Positions 19,999 to 31,309 are shown, counted from the stretch's first letter. The stretch is DNA of 60,000 bases from Takakia lepidozioides (GCA_030704615.1 CM060732.1:49459053-49519052); one strand, 5' to 3'. The notes: generated by a model not told the origin, from the sequence alone. Made by a program: numbers and translations.

Positions 19999-21556
19999 AG
20001 AGACAACCTCAATTCATCCGACTTCATGGTTCCCATCTTTAATCAAAGTAATGCATCTTAGAGCGATCTGGCCTAACTTTTGGATATCTAATCCCAAGAT
20101 GGAGGGTAATGTTTCCAAAACATGTGGCAGCCTGGGGATCTCTTGCACGGGGCCTGTCCACAAAACTCATCCTAATATTGTAGCTAAAATCTTTTGCCCT
20201 CATCTTCGCTCTATGATTGCAACCACCACCCACCTATGCTTATGTATGTCAGTATAACCCGTCCTCCCCTATAACCAGTCAAGCCTGTCTATGGTAGCAC
20301 GCACTGACGTTGTAACAGCCGACCTAACCAGCAATCCTCATGATCGTAGCTCTCTTCTGAATGAAGAATAAAGATCTAGCAAATATGGAGCCTATATGAT
20401 GATCTCAATGCCTGTTCAGTACAAACCCAAGCAACCATTGACCTCACAAACGCAAACACAATACCACTTACAGCTAGTTATCACTATACAAAGATTGCAA
20501 CCTCCAAAACTCACACATGTATCACATAAATACTACAGATAGCACTTTCTTCGAACTCAGGTGAGCAACATAGACAAAAGAATGTGCGTGCATAGTGAGT
20601 ACGACAAGAGCAAAACCAAATACCCGAATGCTGGAGGAAATGGCGAGGTTGCACGTAGATGCTGCCCGTGTCGCACTCCGTATCCAACGTGTTCCAGGGC
20701 AACTATGCGCTCTACTGCATTACATAGCAACTGAAAGCATATCATGCACGGCTATCTCTGCACACTCAAAAATATAAGAAAGAAGGTCGATAGCACAAAT
20801 AGAACGATAGGCCATTAGGGCAAAGGTGTATGGGCCACACTTGCAAACGCGCAGACATTTTGAAAATCTATGTTGACAGACCAGCCGGCGACGGGTGACC
20901 CGCTGTCTCGCACATTCCATGTGCGAGTCTGTTGTCTTGAAGCTTTTCATGCAGCTTCCATGGCGGACGCAGCCGCGCAGTCCATATCTCACGGTAGGCA
21001 GCTCGAACGACTTAGATTCACCAAAATGGCATACGTAGCAACCTTTAGTGTCTCCTACAACCCCTTTGAACGTTACATTATTTTCTAGATTTTTCCAAAA
21101 TATATACCAATGTAACCTTCTTCATGAAAAATCATCAAGCAGTTCATTCCTTCATAAAAACCTCCATATCATTGTGCAGTGCCTTAGGGAGTGTTTAAAG
21201 CTCCACTTCTTATGAAAGGACCATAGCAAGAAAATGAGTGGAAGAAGGTCTAATGAATTAGGATGTTCCAAGATAAAATGATAGATTTTGAAAATTTCTC
21301 ACATATCTCATAAACTAATTTTTAGGGCTACATTGTGGTTTCCACGTATAACGGTGACCTTCCTACTGGACAATAAAATCCCTATGTGAATTGAAGTTTT
21401 CCACCACTCCATTTGATTCCATATAGTCCACAACCTTACTTTGGACATCATACATACTTTTACGTTTGGACTTCATTCAATGCTCAAATCTCCATGGATT
21501 CCAAAAAAAAAAACCATCGTTATTTTCAGCACAGAATAAGGATCGATGATTCATGT
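19999..21556. other. No recognisable gene
   Basis: Mixed sequence turning AT-rich after about 21,050. Only short, unsupported ORFs. The right part adjoins the truncated 3' side of the gypsy element and may include its eroded end; no LTR matching 31,310-32,100 was found. Confidence 0.4.
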
Positions 21557-23798
21557 CTAAACTTTCAAAATGCACTTATATCCCATATCCATGTCAGTCC
21601 TTCTATGTGACACTGCATTCGTAGAGAGCTTGGGACGTCCATTTTGGGTAGACCGTAACATGCTTTGACCCTTCAGTGCTTCCTGAATCTCCTTTATGAT
21701 CTCTACATCGTCATAGGTGGACATGGATAGCATATTCACTTGGAGACTCTGATTTTAAGATGATGGATTTCTGTTGGTCAAAAACTGCATCCCTTCTTTT
21801 GGCGCAAGATACGATCGTCGAGAAAGAGCATCTGGTTTTCCTTGAAGATGTCCGGGACGGTAGGTAATAACAAAATCAAACCTTGCTAGTGATATACTTC
21901 ATCTTGCTTGACGTCGATTCAAAACACGAGCACTCATAAAATACTCGAGGTTTTTGTGATCGGTATAGACTGTGACCTGATGTTTACCTCCCTCCAATAG
22001 ATGACGCCACTCCTCAAAGCATCGATAATCGCTAGAAGTTCTTTGTCATGGATTTCATAATTGATCTCCGCAGCGGAAAATTTGCGAGAACGAAAACCAA
22101 CAGGGTGAAAACGGCCATCTGTACCGTATTGAGAGAGTACTGCGCCAAGTGCAAAGTCCGATGCATTTGCTTCCCAAAAGAATGATTTAGATGGGTCTGC
22201 ATGTACCAGTATTGGAGCCGTTGTAAATGCCTGCTTCAACTTTTCAAATGTTTGGTCAGTCTTCTCGTCTCATACAAATTTGTCCTTCACTGTGAGTCGT
22301 GTCAATGGTGCAGCAATTTTGGAGTAGTCATTGATAAAGATTCTATAGAAATTTGCAAATCCTAGAAAACATTGTACATCTCGGACCGAAGTTGGTTTAA
22401 TCCACTCGATGATGGTTTGTATTTTCTTCTGATCCATAAAAACTCCTTTGTCGGAAATAATGTAGCCCAAAAATTCGACTTCAGATTGGTGGAAAAGACA
22501 TTTTTCCAACTTGGCATATAAACTTTTTTCCCTCAATTTATCAAGGACAAGGCGTACATAGCGACCATGTTCTTCTTCATTATGTGAAAATATCAAAATG
22601 TCGTCCAAATAGATGACTACAAAGTCATCTAAAAATTCTCAAAAGATGTCATTCATCATGTGTTGAAAAATTGCTGGAGAATTTGTAAGACCGAAAGGCA
22701 TAACACTATATTCGAAATGTCCGTACCTTGTGCGAAAAACAGTCTTCCATTCGTCTCCTTCTTTTATTCGTACAAGGTTGTAAGCTCCTCTCAAGTCGAT
22801 CTTTGTGAAAAAATTTGCTCATCCAAGTTGTTCGAGGAGTCCGGGAATCAGCGGTAGTGGGTAACGATTTTTTATAGTGACTTTGTTGAGCCCACGATAG
22901 TCCACACACATGCGTAACGATCCGTCCTTCTTCTTCACAAATAAAATAGGTGCTCCCGCGGGTGATTTCAAATGTCGAATGAAATTCTTTGACAAAATTT
23001 CATCAATGTATTCGTATAAAGCATCTAGCTCCGTCTGAGATAAATTGTAGATCGGGCCGAATGGTGGTTGAGCTCCTTCTTGCAACTCAATTACACAATC
23101 ATAAGGTCGATGTTCTGGCAACATGTCTGCATTTTTCTTCTCGAAGACATCCTTGAAATCTTGATATTGAGTGGGTAATGTCGAAGTAATTTGGTCTGTT
23201 GTGGTTTTGATCGGAGTTGCATAAAGTGCAAATGTCACGTCTTTCTTCGTAGCTCTCATGAAGGCTCTAGCTCCAAGAAACAGGGGTTGAATACCTTTGG
23301 TACTTTTGCATTTTTGTCTTGCCGAAATTTTTCGTGATCGCCAGTCGATGTCAGGATTATGAAGTACAAACCAGGGAAGTCCAAGGATCATAGGATTCGT
23401 AGGAGACTGGATGACATTGAAAACAATATGTGATGCTTGATTTTTAAGCTTCACTTCAAGGGGTCGAGTTTCATGGTCAATATTTCCTGATGCTAACGGT
23501 CGTCCATCGATGACTTCAACAGGGGCCGAGTTCTTACGAGCGTTAAATTGTGTTGTTTCGCAAAGTCTTTGTCAATAAAACACGCTGAAGCACCCGAGTT
23601 CAAAAGTGCTTCTACGGAGATATCTCGATTTTGCATCCTGATCTTTACTGGAACTGTGAAACAAAGTATAGGGTCTGGAGGTAGAAAGAGACTTTTTTTT
23701 TTTGAGTAATTTGGGGTGTCCAGCCGCATGGTCCCTACTGTGACTGGACATCTTCGTTTTCCGACCTCCTCGTATCGAACACTTGAGTTGTGCCCCAA
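21557..23798 (-). pseudogene. gypsy pol: protease, reverse transcriptase, RNase H (truncated)
   Basis: Protease region: [16 protein letters not shown], where the usual active-site DSGA has become NSGA. Reverse transcriptase: [48 protein letters not shown] and VIYLDDILIFS (the YLDD catalytic box). RNase H: ANASDFALGAVLSQYG (Asp to Asn at the usual first catalytic position), then in a shifted frame a TDHKNLEYF segment and RPGHLQGKPDALSRRSYL. In-frame stops occur after LLEQLG, after MMNDIF and after KDKFV. The reading ends in the pre-integrase linker; the H2C2 finger and DDE core are missing. Enzymatically dead copy. Confidence 0.8.
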
Positions 23799-24099
23799 GC
23801 TTTGAATCTTCTCTTGTTGGGGCAGTTTAATGCTATGTGATCATTCTCTCCACAATAAAGGCATAATCCATTTGAGCGTCGTCTTTGTTTTTTTTGTGGC
23901 GTCAATGGCTTGAATCGGACAACATCAATCTGCATAGGATCATTACCGGATGTCTGATGGATCGTTGTGTTTGGTGCCGTGGTAGCAGCGGCATGGTGCG
24001 TCGTCAACCATCCAGATCGCTTCTCTTGACGTCTTTCGAACAAACGATTATCGTATGCAATGACTTGGGTGATGAATTCGCTCAGTGTACTCACGTTTG
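23735..24099 (-). pseudogene. gypsy gag C-terminal half with CCHC zinc knuckle
   Basis: Reads TLSEFITQVIAYDNRLFERR, a linker, a basic tract KKQRRRS and a zinc knuckle CLYCGENDHIALNC (C-X2-C-X4-H-X4-C), the nucleic-acid binding part of Gag. It is separated from its N-terminal half (30,588-31,271) by the CACTA element. Joining the two flanks at the 3-bp target duplication restores an uninterrupted reading across the junction. Confidence 0.85.
24097..24099. repeat. CACTA target site duplication TTG, left
   Basis: TTG immediately outside the CACTAG terminus, repeated at 30,588-30,590. A 3-bp duplication is diagnostic for CACTA/EnSpm elements. Confidence 0.85.
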
Positions 24100-24130
24100 C
24101 ACTAGTACAGATTATCGTTTTTATGACTAC
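24100..24130 (+). repeat. CACTA left terminal inverted repeat
   Basis: 31 bp beginning CACTAGTACAG; pairs with 30,557-30,587 with two mismatches (positions 6 and 16). Confidence 0.88.
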
Positions 24131-24560
24131 AAATATCATTACATTTGCAGTGATAAGTGTGATTATAACTACATCACTCTGCAGTGACAAACATGAAGTC
24201 AGTTCTACCATCACTGCGGAGTGATAAGTGCGAAGTGATGGTCGTCACTGTAGACGTGGCACCTGCCAACGACTCAGAGTGACGTGGTGTGTAGTGTTGT
24301 AGTCATAAGTATACGACTACAAGGCTACGTGTCATGACTACACTTACGACTACGTCACTATAGATGAGCGCCAACATGGAAAGGTCTCTCCATGACACGC
24401 GTGACCCCCCAGATGTATATGACTACACAACTGTACCTTATGACTATACTTATGACTATATCACTACTCACTACATCAGTGAGGGTAGCATGTGGGATAT
24501 TTCATGACTACAAATACGATTCCATCACTATAGGTTTGTACTGGTTCTGGTAGGTCATCT
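24119..24560. repeat. CACTA left subterminal repeats (TATGACTAC family)
   Basis: About ten variants of TATGACTACA, ACGACTACGTCACTA and ATAACTACATCACT in both orientations. In CACTA elements such motifs bind the TNPA-type accessory protein (family knowledge). Confidence 0.75.
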
Positions 24561-24947
24561 AACACGTGTCTTTATTCGATTAGTTATAAAAACCATTAAA
24601 TATTATTTTATTTATTAATGTCATGTAAAATTTATTTATCGTTTTGATATTAAGATATGTTTCAATATACAAAGCAATATATTTAATTGAATGAAAGAAT
24701 TTCACACAAATACATAGATTGTCTCTGGAATGTCGATCATACAGCAAAAAACCAATGGGGAAAATGTTCCCATGGATGCCACAGAGGCTCTACAATGAGC
24801 ATTCAAGAAGCCTGAAAGGTCACATGGATAGATAACCAAGCCTCAAAGGCTACAAGTCCCAAAACCCAAGCCCACACAGGGGCAGCAGTCCACTAGTACT
24901 CCTACAATTGAAGAGCTTTATTTACAAATCACCGCTGTGGCATATTT
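24561..24947. other. CACTA interior, non-coding
   Basis: AT-rich; no gene seen. A GATCAGAAAAGTAATCATTCC segment just beyond (about 24,985) is repeated in diverged form near 26,690. Confidence 0.4.
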
Positions 24948-26100
24948 TCAACTACATTGCATCACATAGTCCCACCATTGACTGAGATCAGAAAAGTAAT
25001 CATTCCACAGCTTCTCGTCATTTGCCCCTAGGTCTCCAAAGCCTCCATCCCGCGCACTTGCTGTGTATATCTTGCATTCATCACACTCCACAAACACCAC
25101 ATGTCGTTTAGCCATACTGTCAAACACTCCCTTTGTATCCTCAATGCACCCACATTTGGCATACATGTCCACCAGGGCAGTGTTCAGAATAGCAGGTGCA
25201 ATTCCAGATTTGATGATGCCACCATGCATCTCTTTGCCCTTTTCCAGGGCTGCCAGGCTTGCACAAGCATTGCAAACACACAAACGTGATCTGGTTACAC
25301 TTCACCCCTTCCCCCATCATTTGCTCATATGTCTCCAAGGCCTCCATCTCGCGCCCCTGCTGTGCATATCCTGCAAGCATGGCATTCCATGACACCATAT
25401 CTTGTTCAGCCATACTATCGAACACTCCCTTTACATCCTCGATGCACCCACATTTTGCATACATGTCCACCAGGGTATTGTTCAGAATGACATCGGGTAC
25501 AATCCAGCTCTGACAATGTCACCATGGACCTCTTTGCCCTTTTCCAGGTCTGCCAGGCTTGCAAATGCACACAAACGTGATGTGGTTGGGCTTCACCCCT
25601 TCCCCCATCATTTGATCATAGGTCTGCAAAGCCTCCATACCAAGTCCTTGCTGTACATACCCTGCAAGCATCGTGTTCCACGACACCACATCTCGTTCAG
25701 CCATAGACTTGTTGAAAAATCCCTTCGCATCCTTAATGCACCCGCATTTCGCATACATGTCCACCAAGGCAGTGTTCAGAATGACATCTAGTACAATTCC
25801 AACTTTGACGATGTCACCATGGACCTCTTTCCCCTTTTCCAAAGCTCCCTTACTTGCACACGCATTGCAAACACAAACAAATGTGATGTGGTTGGGCTTC
25901 ACCCCTTTGCGCAACATTTGCTCATAGGTCTCCAAAAGCATTTCTACCACACCCATGCTTGGTAAATCCTGCCAACATTATATTCCACGTGATCAAAGAT
26001 CGTTGAGGCATTCTGTTGAACACTTGGTGAGCATCCATGATGTTCCCACACTTAACATACATGTTGACAAGGGTGTTGAGTAGAAAAACATTTGGTGTGA
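24948..26100 (-). pseudogene. PLS-class PPR repeats, broken array
   Basis: The minus strand encodes successive PPR motifs in changing frames: NHITFVCVCNACASKGALEK, LVDMYAKCGCIKDAKGFFN, ERDVVSWNTMLAGYVQQG, MEALQTYDQMMGEGVKPNHI, then more diverged copies. The P, L and S variants alternate as in organelle RNA-editing PPR proteins. Frameshifts and stops (around 25,140, 25,400, 25,560, 25,960) break the array, so it is not translatable as one protein. A functional parent would bind organelle RNA. The array follows directly after the N-terminal segment at 26,132-26,584 in the same orientation. Confidence 0.85.
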
Positions 26101-26131
26101 ATCCACTTTAGATAATGTGAGTCATGTGTAC

Positions 26132-26584
26132 CTATTTTCCAGCTTCCAGACCTTTCATCTTGATGCACTTAAGCAAGAGACAGACATACGTACCTGAATC
26201 TGCTGAAATGCCTCCTTGGTTTAAAGTCTGTAGAGCCTCTGACAGTCTGCCTGCCTCACAAAGCATCTTCACATGCCCAGAAGTTCCAGAAGAGGCATTG
26301 TGGATTCCCTCTCTTGATCCTCTATTTTCAGAAGTTGTGGTCATGGTTGAGGTGCCTGATTTTATCAACTGTGCCGCTGCAACTCCTGCCTTTACTTGAC
26401 CATCTACCCATGCAGGTTTCTTGTAGCTACTGATCCAGCTGGAATCAAGGTAATCTGGAGCTTGAAGTCCAGCCCTCTTGGATGAATCTGCACCCACTTC
26501 AACTATCCAAGCCTCTGCACAAATCATGCATACATCATTGCCTTGCAGCTGATAATGACAACCTAGATTTGTTCTAGGAAACAC
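26132..26584 (-). pseudogene. N-terminal segment and first PPR of the captured gene
   Basis: Reads a non-PPR leader (WISSYKKPAWVDGQVKAGVA, AAQLIKSGTS) followed by a first repeat: HVKMLCEAGRLSEALQTLNQ and SGTYVCLLLKCIKMKGLEAG. This layout (variable leader, short linker, first PPR) is typical of the start of a PLS-class PPR protein. Just downstream (about 25,980-26,130), in other frames, are VNMYVKCGNIMDAHQVFN- and MPQRSLITWNIMLAG-like pieces. A diverged second copy of the leader lies at 26,895-27,042. Confidence 0.7.
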
Positions 26585-26675
26585 CCAACTCAGCTTATTA
26601 CACTAGTTCCTATACTGAATTGCGTCTGCTACTCTCCTGTAATCTAATAGGCATTCACCTTTTTGCCTCAGCGTC

Positions 26676-27045
26676 CTACCATTGATTGTGGTCAAAAAAG
26701 TATTCATTCCACAGTTTCTCCTCATCTCTGTTACGGGTTTTTGGATATGTTCCTGTTGTCACAGTGGCAGTATCATGTCAAAGTCACTCCAAACTACATT
26801 CACTCAACCAGCTAACTTGCAGAATTCAACATGGAAATTTAGGGCCGATTCTGATAAGAGGGAAAAACAGGGTGAAATGTGTTGAAGAAGGTGCCCTGAT
26901 TACCAGTGCCTGATTTTATCAGCTGTGCCACTGCTGTTGAGGCATCCAGTTGACCATCTACCCATGCAGGTTTCTTGTAGCTATTGATCCACAGGGAATC
27001 ATACGCTTGAAATATGGCCCTCTCGGATGAATCTAGACCCACTCT
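26676..27045 (-). pseudogene. Duplicated, diverged leader and linker segment
   Basis: The segment at 26,676-26,740 repeats 24,966-25,020 (CCATTGANTG...GTCAAAAAAGTATTCATTCC), and 26,895-27,042 repeats 26,355-26,490: both encode SYKKPAWVDGQ and AQLIKSGT. At least two partial copies of the same source gene are therefore present, or one copy was internally duplicated after capture. Confidence 0.6.
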
Positions 27046-27244
27046 CTATCCCTGCTCCTTCAGCTATCTCTGCCTCTTTGTTCCAGCAAACACCCTAACC
27101 CTACTTATCACTCAAGTTCCTATGTTGAGCTTCCAACGGGCATTCACCTTTTACACCAACAAGCTAACTTGCAGAATTTAACCTGAAAATTGAGGGACGA
27201 CTCTGATAACAAGGGAAACAGGCTGAAATGTGTTGAAGAAGGTG

Positions 27245-27391
27245 TTCATAGGTCTCCAAAGCCTCCATCCCGCGCCCTTGCTGTGCATATCCTACAATCA
27301 TCGCACTCCACGACAACACATCTCGTTCAGCCATACTGTTGAACACTCCCTTTGCATCCTCGATGCACCCACATTTTGCATACATGTCCAC
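27245..27391 (-). pseudogene. Isolated PPR pair
   Basis: Encodes MDMYAKCGCIEDAKGVFNSM then AERDVLSWSAMIVGYAQQGR and GMEALETYE, i.e. an L-to-S repeat pair, before running into unrelated sequence. Confidence 0.8.
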
Positions 27392-28068
27392 GAGAGTACT
27401 GTTCAGAAACAGTTAAGCTACAACATAGCAACAGGTTTGTATAAACTCAAACCTAAACTCCATAGTGGCATGTGCATTTTTCTTGTGCCTTCTTTCTTGT
27501 TCCATCATAAATGAATAGATGAGAAATTAGGATAGAAGCAGCATAGGGCAGCATGTGGAATGGGGTGTATGACAAATAGAAAGCGAGCCCGATTTGAACC
27601 CGAGTAGCAGACATCGTATGGTCATACCATATTGGAATGTAGAGAATATGGCTAGAGAAATCAGAGGATAGCCAACAAATCATACCTTTTTGTTCGCAGG
27701 TTGAGAACATGTGAAGATCACCCCCTTTACACCTAGCACCTGTCGCTATCGAAAATTTAAGAAATCTTTCTCACTCGCGCCCAATCTTTTCTTTGAACCA
27801 CAAATGTGTTAGTCCAACGACAACCATGTGTCACATCCGCCACCAAATTAGGAGTTAAAGCAGTAGTGCAGCATACATGCAATTTCAGTCTCAGTTTCAC
27901 CCTCCTTGGTGGGTAGACCCCACAATTCGCTCTCTTGAGGATTGGTATGCCACAGAGGAAATGTCCTCAACAATACATCACAGACACCATTTGCAGGGAG
28001 AGGTTAATGAACCAAGGAGAGTAATCAATGAAGCAAGACACTCTCACCTTTCAAAAAGAAACATCGTT
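27392..28068. other. CACTA interior filler; no gene seen
   Basis: No coding-like frame. A GAGCCCGATTTGAACCCGAG word near 27,580 resembles the T-arm of a tRNA (antisense) but no complete cloverleaf is present. Confidence 0.4.
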
Positions 28069-28424
28069 TCACCAGTACTCCCCACAACAATAAACCCTAT
28101 CTTCAAAGTGGTGAAAGGGGTTGGCATCCCGTACAATAATTGCTCGTCCAACAATCTTTGAGATGAACTTAGTGGCCGTGTGGAGTCACCACATACCCAA
28201 AGAGGCGTCCCTGGGGTTGTGTTGATCAGCCCAAAAGCAATGGCCAGCTTCTCACTGTGGTGGCAAAGAGAAAATTCCTTTGCCTCCTCCTCCACATCAT
28301 GCAACACAAAGTGCGTGTCAGACACATATGCCTCCTCCTTCATCTGCCAAGACAATCTTCTCAGTTCTGCTTGGATTTCCTCAATCTGTGGATGCAAGTT
28401 GTCATCTACTACAAAAGTGTGCAA
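28069..28424 (-). pseudogene. DYW deaminase domain of a PPR protein, one-base deletion
   Basis: The minus strand begins with the PG-box-to-DYW transition (HPQIEEIQAELRRLSWQMKE, then THFVLHDVEEEAKEFSLCHH) and HSEKLAIAFGLINTTPGTPL, including the catalytic HxE. The zinc CxxCH that should follow reads VCGDS: one base is missing near 28,183, which removes the second Cys and shifts the frame. In the next frame the domain continues through [20 protein letters not shown] to a terminal EYW and a TGA at 28,069-28,071. The family function is C-to-U RNA editing in organelles. Only this single lesion separates the domain from a full-length one. Confidence 0.88.
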
Positions 28425-28849
28425 TGCAGGGTTGACTGGACAATGAATGGAATTATAATGGACTCAAGTTCTCCTATGTGCCATTGGTGAATTCCATTGA
28501 AATTTTGACTTAAGGTGGCCATTTTGGTCCACATCATAGGTATGGATTTGAAGTGGCAAAATCATTTGTCATTTGACTCATATGGACTAATATATCTAAA
28601 AAAAATAGGCGTTTTTTGAAAAGTCCATAGCTCATCTTGTTTTTTGGATTTTGGGTGTCATATTTTTTCTAGAAGTATAAAAGCCTATAATCTTCAATGG
28701 CTAGGTGACATATTGAAGTTTTTCTGTAAACTATAATTTTTAGTTTTTCATAATTTCTCTAAATAATAGACTAAAATATCAACTTTTTGTTTTTTGGTCA
28801 TGGACTTTCATGGAGCAGGATCTGGCATTTTTAGTCCACTCAACCCTGC
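28425..28849. other. AT-rich filler inside the CACTA element; no gene seen
   Basis: Low-complexity AT-rich DNA separates the DYW piece from the next PPR array in an order that no PPR gene has (the DYW domain should be last). Confidence 0.4.
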
Positions 28850-29990
28850 AACTGCCCCCCATCGCCAATCTCACTGAAGCAGCGACCTGGCTGCTTTCTG
28901 ACACCTCTGACTTCCATCATTTTCCTCACCTTTGCAGTATCATCCCACCTGCCAGCTGCGGCATAAATATTTGACCTGGGACGATATCAGCTTTCATGAT
29001 GTCAACATGGACCTCTTTGCCCTTTTCCAGGGCAGCCAAGCTCGCACACGCACTGCAAATGAAACAAACGTCACCTGGTCAGGCTGTAGCCCTTCCCACA
29101 TCATTTGTCCATAGGTCTCCAGAGTCAGTTTCAGCTCTGACAATGTCACCATGGACCTCTTTGTCCTTTTCCAGGGCTACCAGGCTTGCAAATGCAAACG
29201 TGATGTGGTCGGGCTTCACCCCTTCCGCCATCATTTGATCGTAGCTATCCAAAGCCTCCTTCCCGCGGCCTTGTTGTGCATACCCCGCAAGCATCGTTCA
29301 GCCATTCCATTGCAAACTCCCTTCGCATCCTCGATGCACCCACATTTCGCATACATGTCCACGAGGGTATTGTTCAGCATGACGCCGGGTACAATTCCAG
29401 CTCTGATGATGTCACCATGAATCTCTTTGCTCTTTTCCAGGGCTACCAGGAACGCACACGCATTGCATATACAAAGGAACGTGACCAGGTCTGGCTTTAC
29501 CCCTTCCTACATCATTTGCTCATAGGTCTCCAATGCCTCCATCCCACATCCATGCTGGGGAATATCCCGCCATCATCACGCTCCAGGACACGACATTTCG
29601 TTCAACCATATTCTCAAACACTCCCTTTGTATCCTCAATACTGCCACATTTGGCATACGAGGGTATTGTTCAGAATGCCATCGGGTACAATTCCAAATTT
29701 GACAATGGCACCATGGACCTTTTACCCTTCTCCAAGGCTATCAGGCTCGCATACGCATTGCCAACACAAACAAACGTGACCCGGTCCGGCTTCACCCCTT
29801 CCCGCATTATTTGCTCATACATCTCCAAAGCCTCTATACCACACCCCCGCTGTGCATATCCTCGCCCTTCCTGCATCATTTGCTCAAGAATAAGCTCAAG
29901 AAAGCTGCATAAGTTGCTCAAGAATAGGTCGCAAAGCCTCAATCCCACGCCCCTCCATTGCATATCCTGTGATCATCCTGTTCCATGACA
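28850..29990 (-). pseudogene. Second PPR repeat array, broken
   Basis: Minus-strand motifs include GCGIEALEMYEQIMREGVKP, DRVTFVCVGNAYASLIALEK, ERNVVSWSVMMAGYS, MLAGYAQQGRGKEALDSYDQ, MMAEGVKPDHITF and CSACASLAALEKGKEVHVD. Frames change repeatedly. In minus-strand order this array comes before the DYW domain, as expected for one gene 3' part, with about 0.4 kb of filler between. The N-terminal segment and another array lie beyond the DYW domain, so the order over the whole element is scrambled. Confidence 0.8.
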
Positions 29991-30189
29991 CAAGTTCTCA
30001 CGGCTCGATGCTAAGAAAATATATGGTAGCGAGGGAGGCAAAAGGAGGCTAAGTCCCCGCCCTCTCTGTTCGCGGCTGAACGTGGGCAACCCTAAAGCAA
30101 CTTTTTGAATTTTTGAATTTTTTGCATTCTGTGTCATTCCATTGACACAAGTGCTTCGAAGATAGATGGATGAGGTCATCCAATGGATG

Positions 30190-30556
30190 AACCCATTCAT
30201 GTGTATGCCTTAAGATGCCACGTGTAGTGATGTAGTCATATAAATAGAGCTGTGAAACCTCCTGTAATCATGTAGTCATAAGCTTCTATGACATGTCATC
30301 AATGTGTAGTAGTGGTATAGTCATTTAGTCATACGCTTATATGGCACACGTGTGTCTGACGTGTAGTATTGCATGTGACTACTAGCTATATAAACCAAGC
30401 CTATGTTCTTGGTCAACAATAGTTGACCGCGGCTCCTAGTCATGTAGTAAAACGTATGACTGCATTAGATTAAAATATATTAAAATGCGCCCAACAATGG
30501 GTTTCATCACTTCGTAGTCACATATATAGTCATGGTTACCAAGGTTTATATCACCC
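30190..30556. repeat. CACTA right subterminal repeats (GTAGTCATA family)
   Basis: At least nine copies of GTAGTCATA, GTAGTGATGTAGTCAT or TATAGTCAT variants, the mirror of the left zone. Confidence 0.75.
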
Positions 30557-30587
30557 GTAGTCATAAAAACGTTAATCTGTAGTAGTG
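30557..30587 (-). repeat. CACTA right terminal inverted repeat
   Basis: Reverse complement begins CACTACTACAGATTAACG; pairs with 24,100-24,130. TTG (30,588-30,590) follows as the target duplication. Confidence 0.88.
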
Positions 30588-31271
30588 TTGGCATCGTCAG
30601 CAACAAATCTTTTACATCCTCTTTTAGGCCACATCGAAATTGATAATGAGACTCTTCTCATTCCAGTCGAGGTCGCACGCAAGTTGTCGAAATTCGGCAG
30701 CATAAACGGAAGCTGGACATGCTCCTTGTCGAAGATTTTGCATCTTTGTCTCTGCAACTCTCTCTCTATCATTCTCTCCAAACGTTGTAGTGAACTCGGA
30801 CATGAACGCTTCAAAATTGTATAGTAAATGCGAATGTTTCTCTAATAGCGATGCAAACCAAGATAGGGCAGTGCCTGATAGAAAGGTGCCCACGAATCCC
30901 ACTTGAATACCTTCATCAGGGTAGCGTTGTGGATGTAGTTGTAGGAACAATCGTACTTGTTGAACAAAACCGCGAAATCTTGATCTCGTCCCATCAAATT
31001 TTTCGGGCATGCTGACATTTGGTTCCCTTGTAATCTGTTAAAGATTTGGAGAAACCGTGGCAGTAGGATTTGTTGTAGTACAGACTCGTAAGGTTGAAGA
31101 TCCATTGTTCGACTCCTTCAACTCTGAAATTTGTTGTTGCAAATTGTTGAGAGCGTTGCTAAGATCTTGAGACTGATCAGCTTGTAGTTGGGCAGTAGAG
31201 GCACGAAGTTCTTGCATCTGGAGCTGAAGCCTCTGCAGTGTGGCGACCATTTCCGCAAATGTACCTTCCAT
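30588..31271 (-). pseudogene. gypsy gag N-terminal half
   Basis: Starts at ATG 31,271 (MEGTFAEMVATLQRLQLQMQ), with a Gln-rich coiled coil, then the capsid-type core: FDGTRSRFRGFVQQVRLFLQ, SGTALSWFASLLEKHSHL and CPASVYAAEFRQLACDLDWN. One stop or frame change lies near 31,030 and a one-base shift near 30,640, after which FRCGLKEDVKDLLLTMPN leads to the CACTA junction. The core resembles Gag of the sushi group (relatives of the domesticated PEG10/RTL genes in vertebrates; family knowledge). The start codon lies only 22 bp from the putative primer-binding site. Confidence 0.8.
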
Positions 31272-31292
31272 CTTAACTAACTAAGGAACAAA

Positions 31293-31309
31293 CTTCAGTC
31301 TCGCCAAAC
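31293..31309 (-). promoter_or_regulatory. Putative self-priming primer-binding site of the gypsy element
   Basis: Directly inside the LTR, the sense strand reads GTTTGGCGAGACTGAAG. Its 15-base core TTGGCGAGACTGAAG is the exact complement of sense-strand CTTCAGTCTCGCCAA at 31,603-31,589 in the LTR, which lies 27 bp downstream of the TATA box, where the RNA should begin. In Tf1/sushi elements the RNA 5' end folds back onto the PBS in this way. Confidence 0.7.

Larger units (their letters stand above)
24100..30587. mobile_element. CACTA (EnSpm/CMC) transposon, 6,488 bp, carrying PPR gene fragments
   Basis: Ends are CACTAGTACAGATTA... and, in reverse complement, CACTACTACAGATTA..., giving 31-bp inverted repeats with two mismatches (24,100-24,130 and 30,557-30,587). 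The 3-bp duplication TTG flanks it. Both subterminal zones are packed with TATGACTAC-type motifs, as in other CACTA elements. No TNPD-type transposase is visible, so the element is presumably non-autonomous. Its interior consists of rearranged pieces of a PLS-class PPR-DYW gene on the minus strand plus AT-rich filler. The insertion site is inside gag of the gypsy element, so it is younger than that element. Confidence 0.88.

Noticed and set aside
27560-27620. tRNA gene (antisense) suggested by a GGGTTCAAATCGGG T-arm-like word
   Set aside because: No acceptor, D-arm or anticodon stem could be matched around it.
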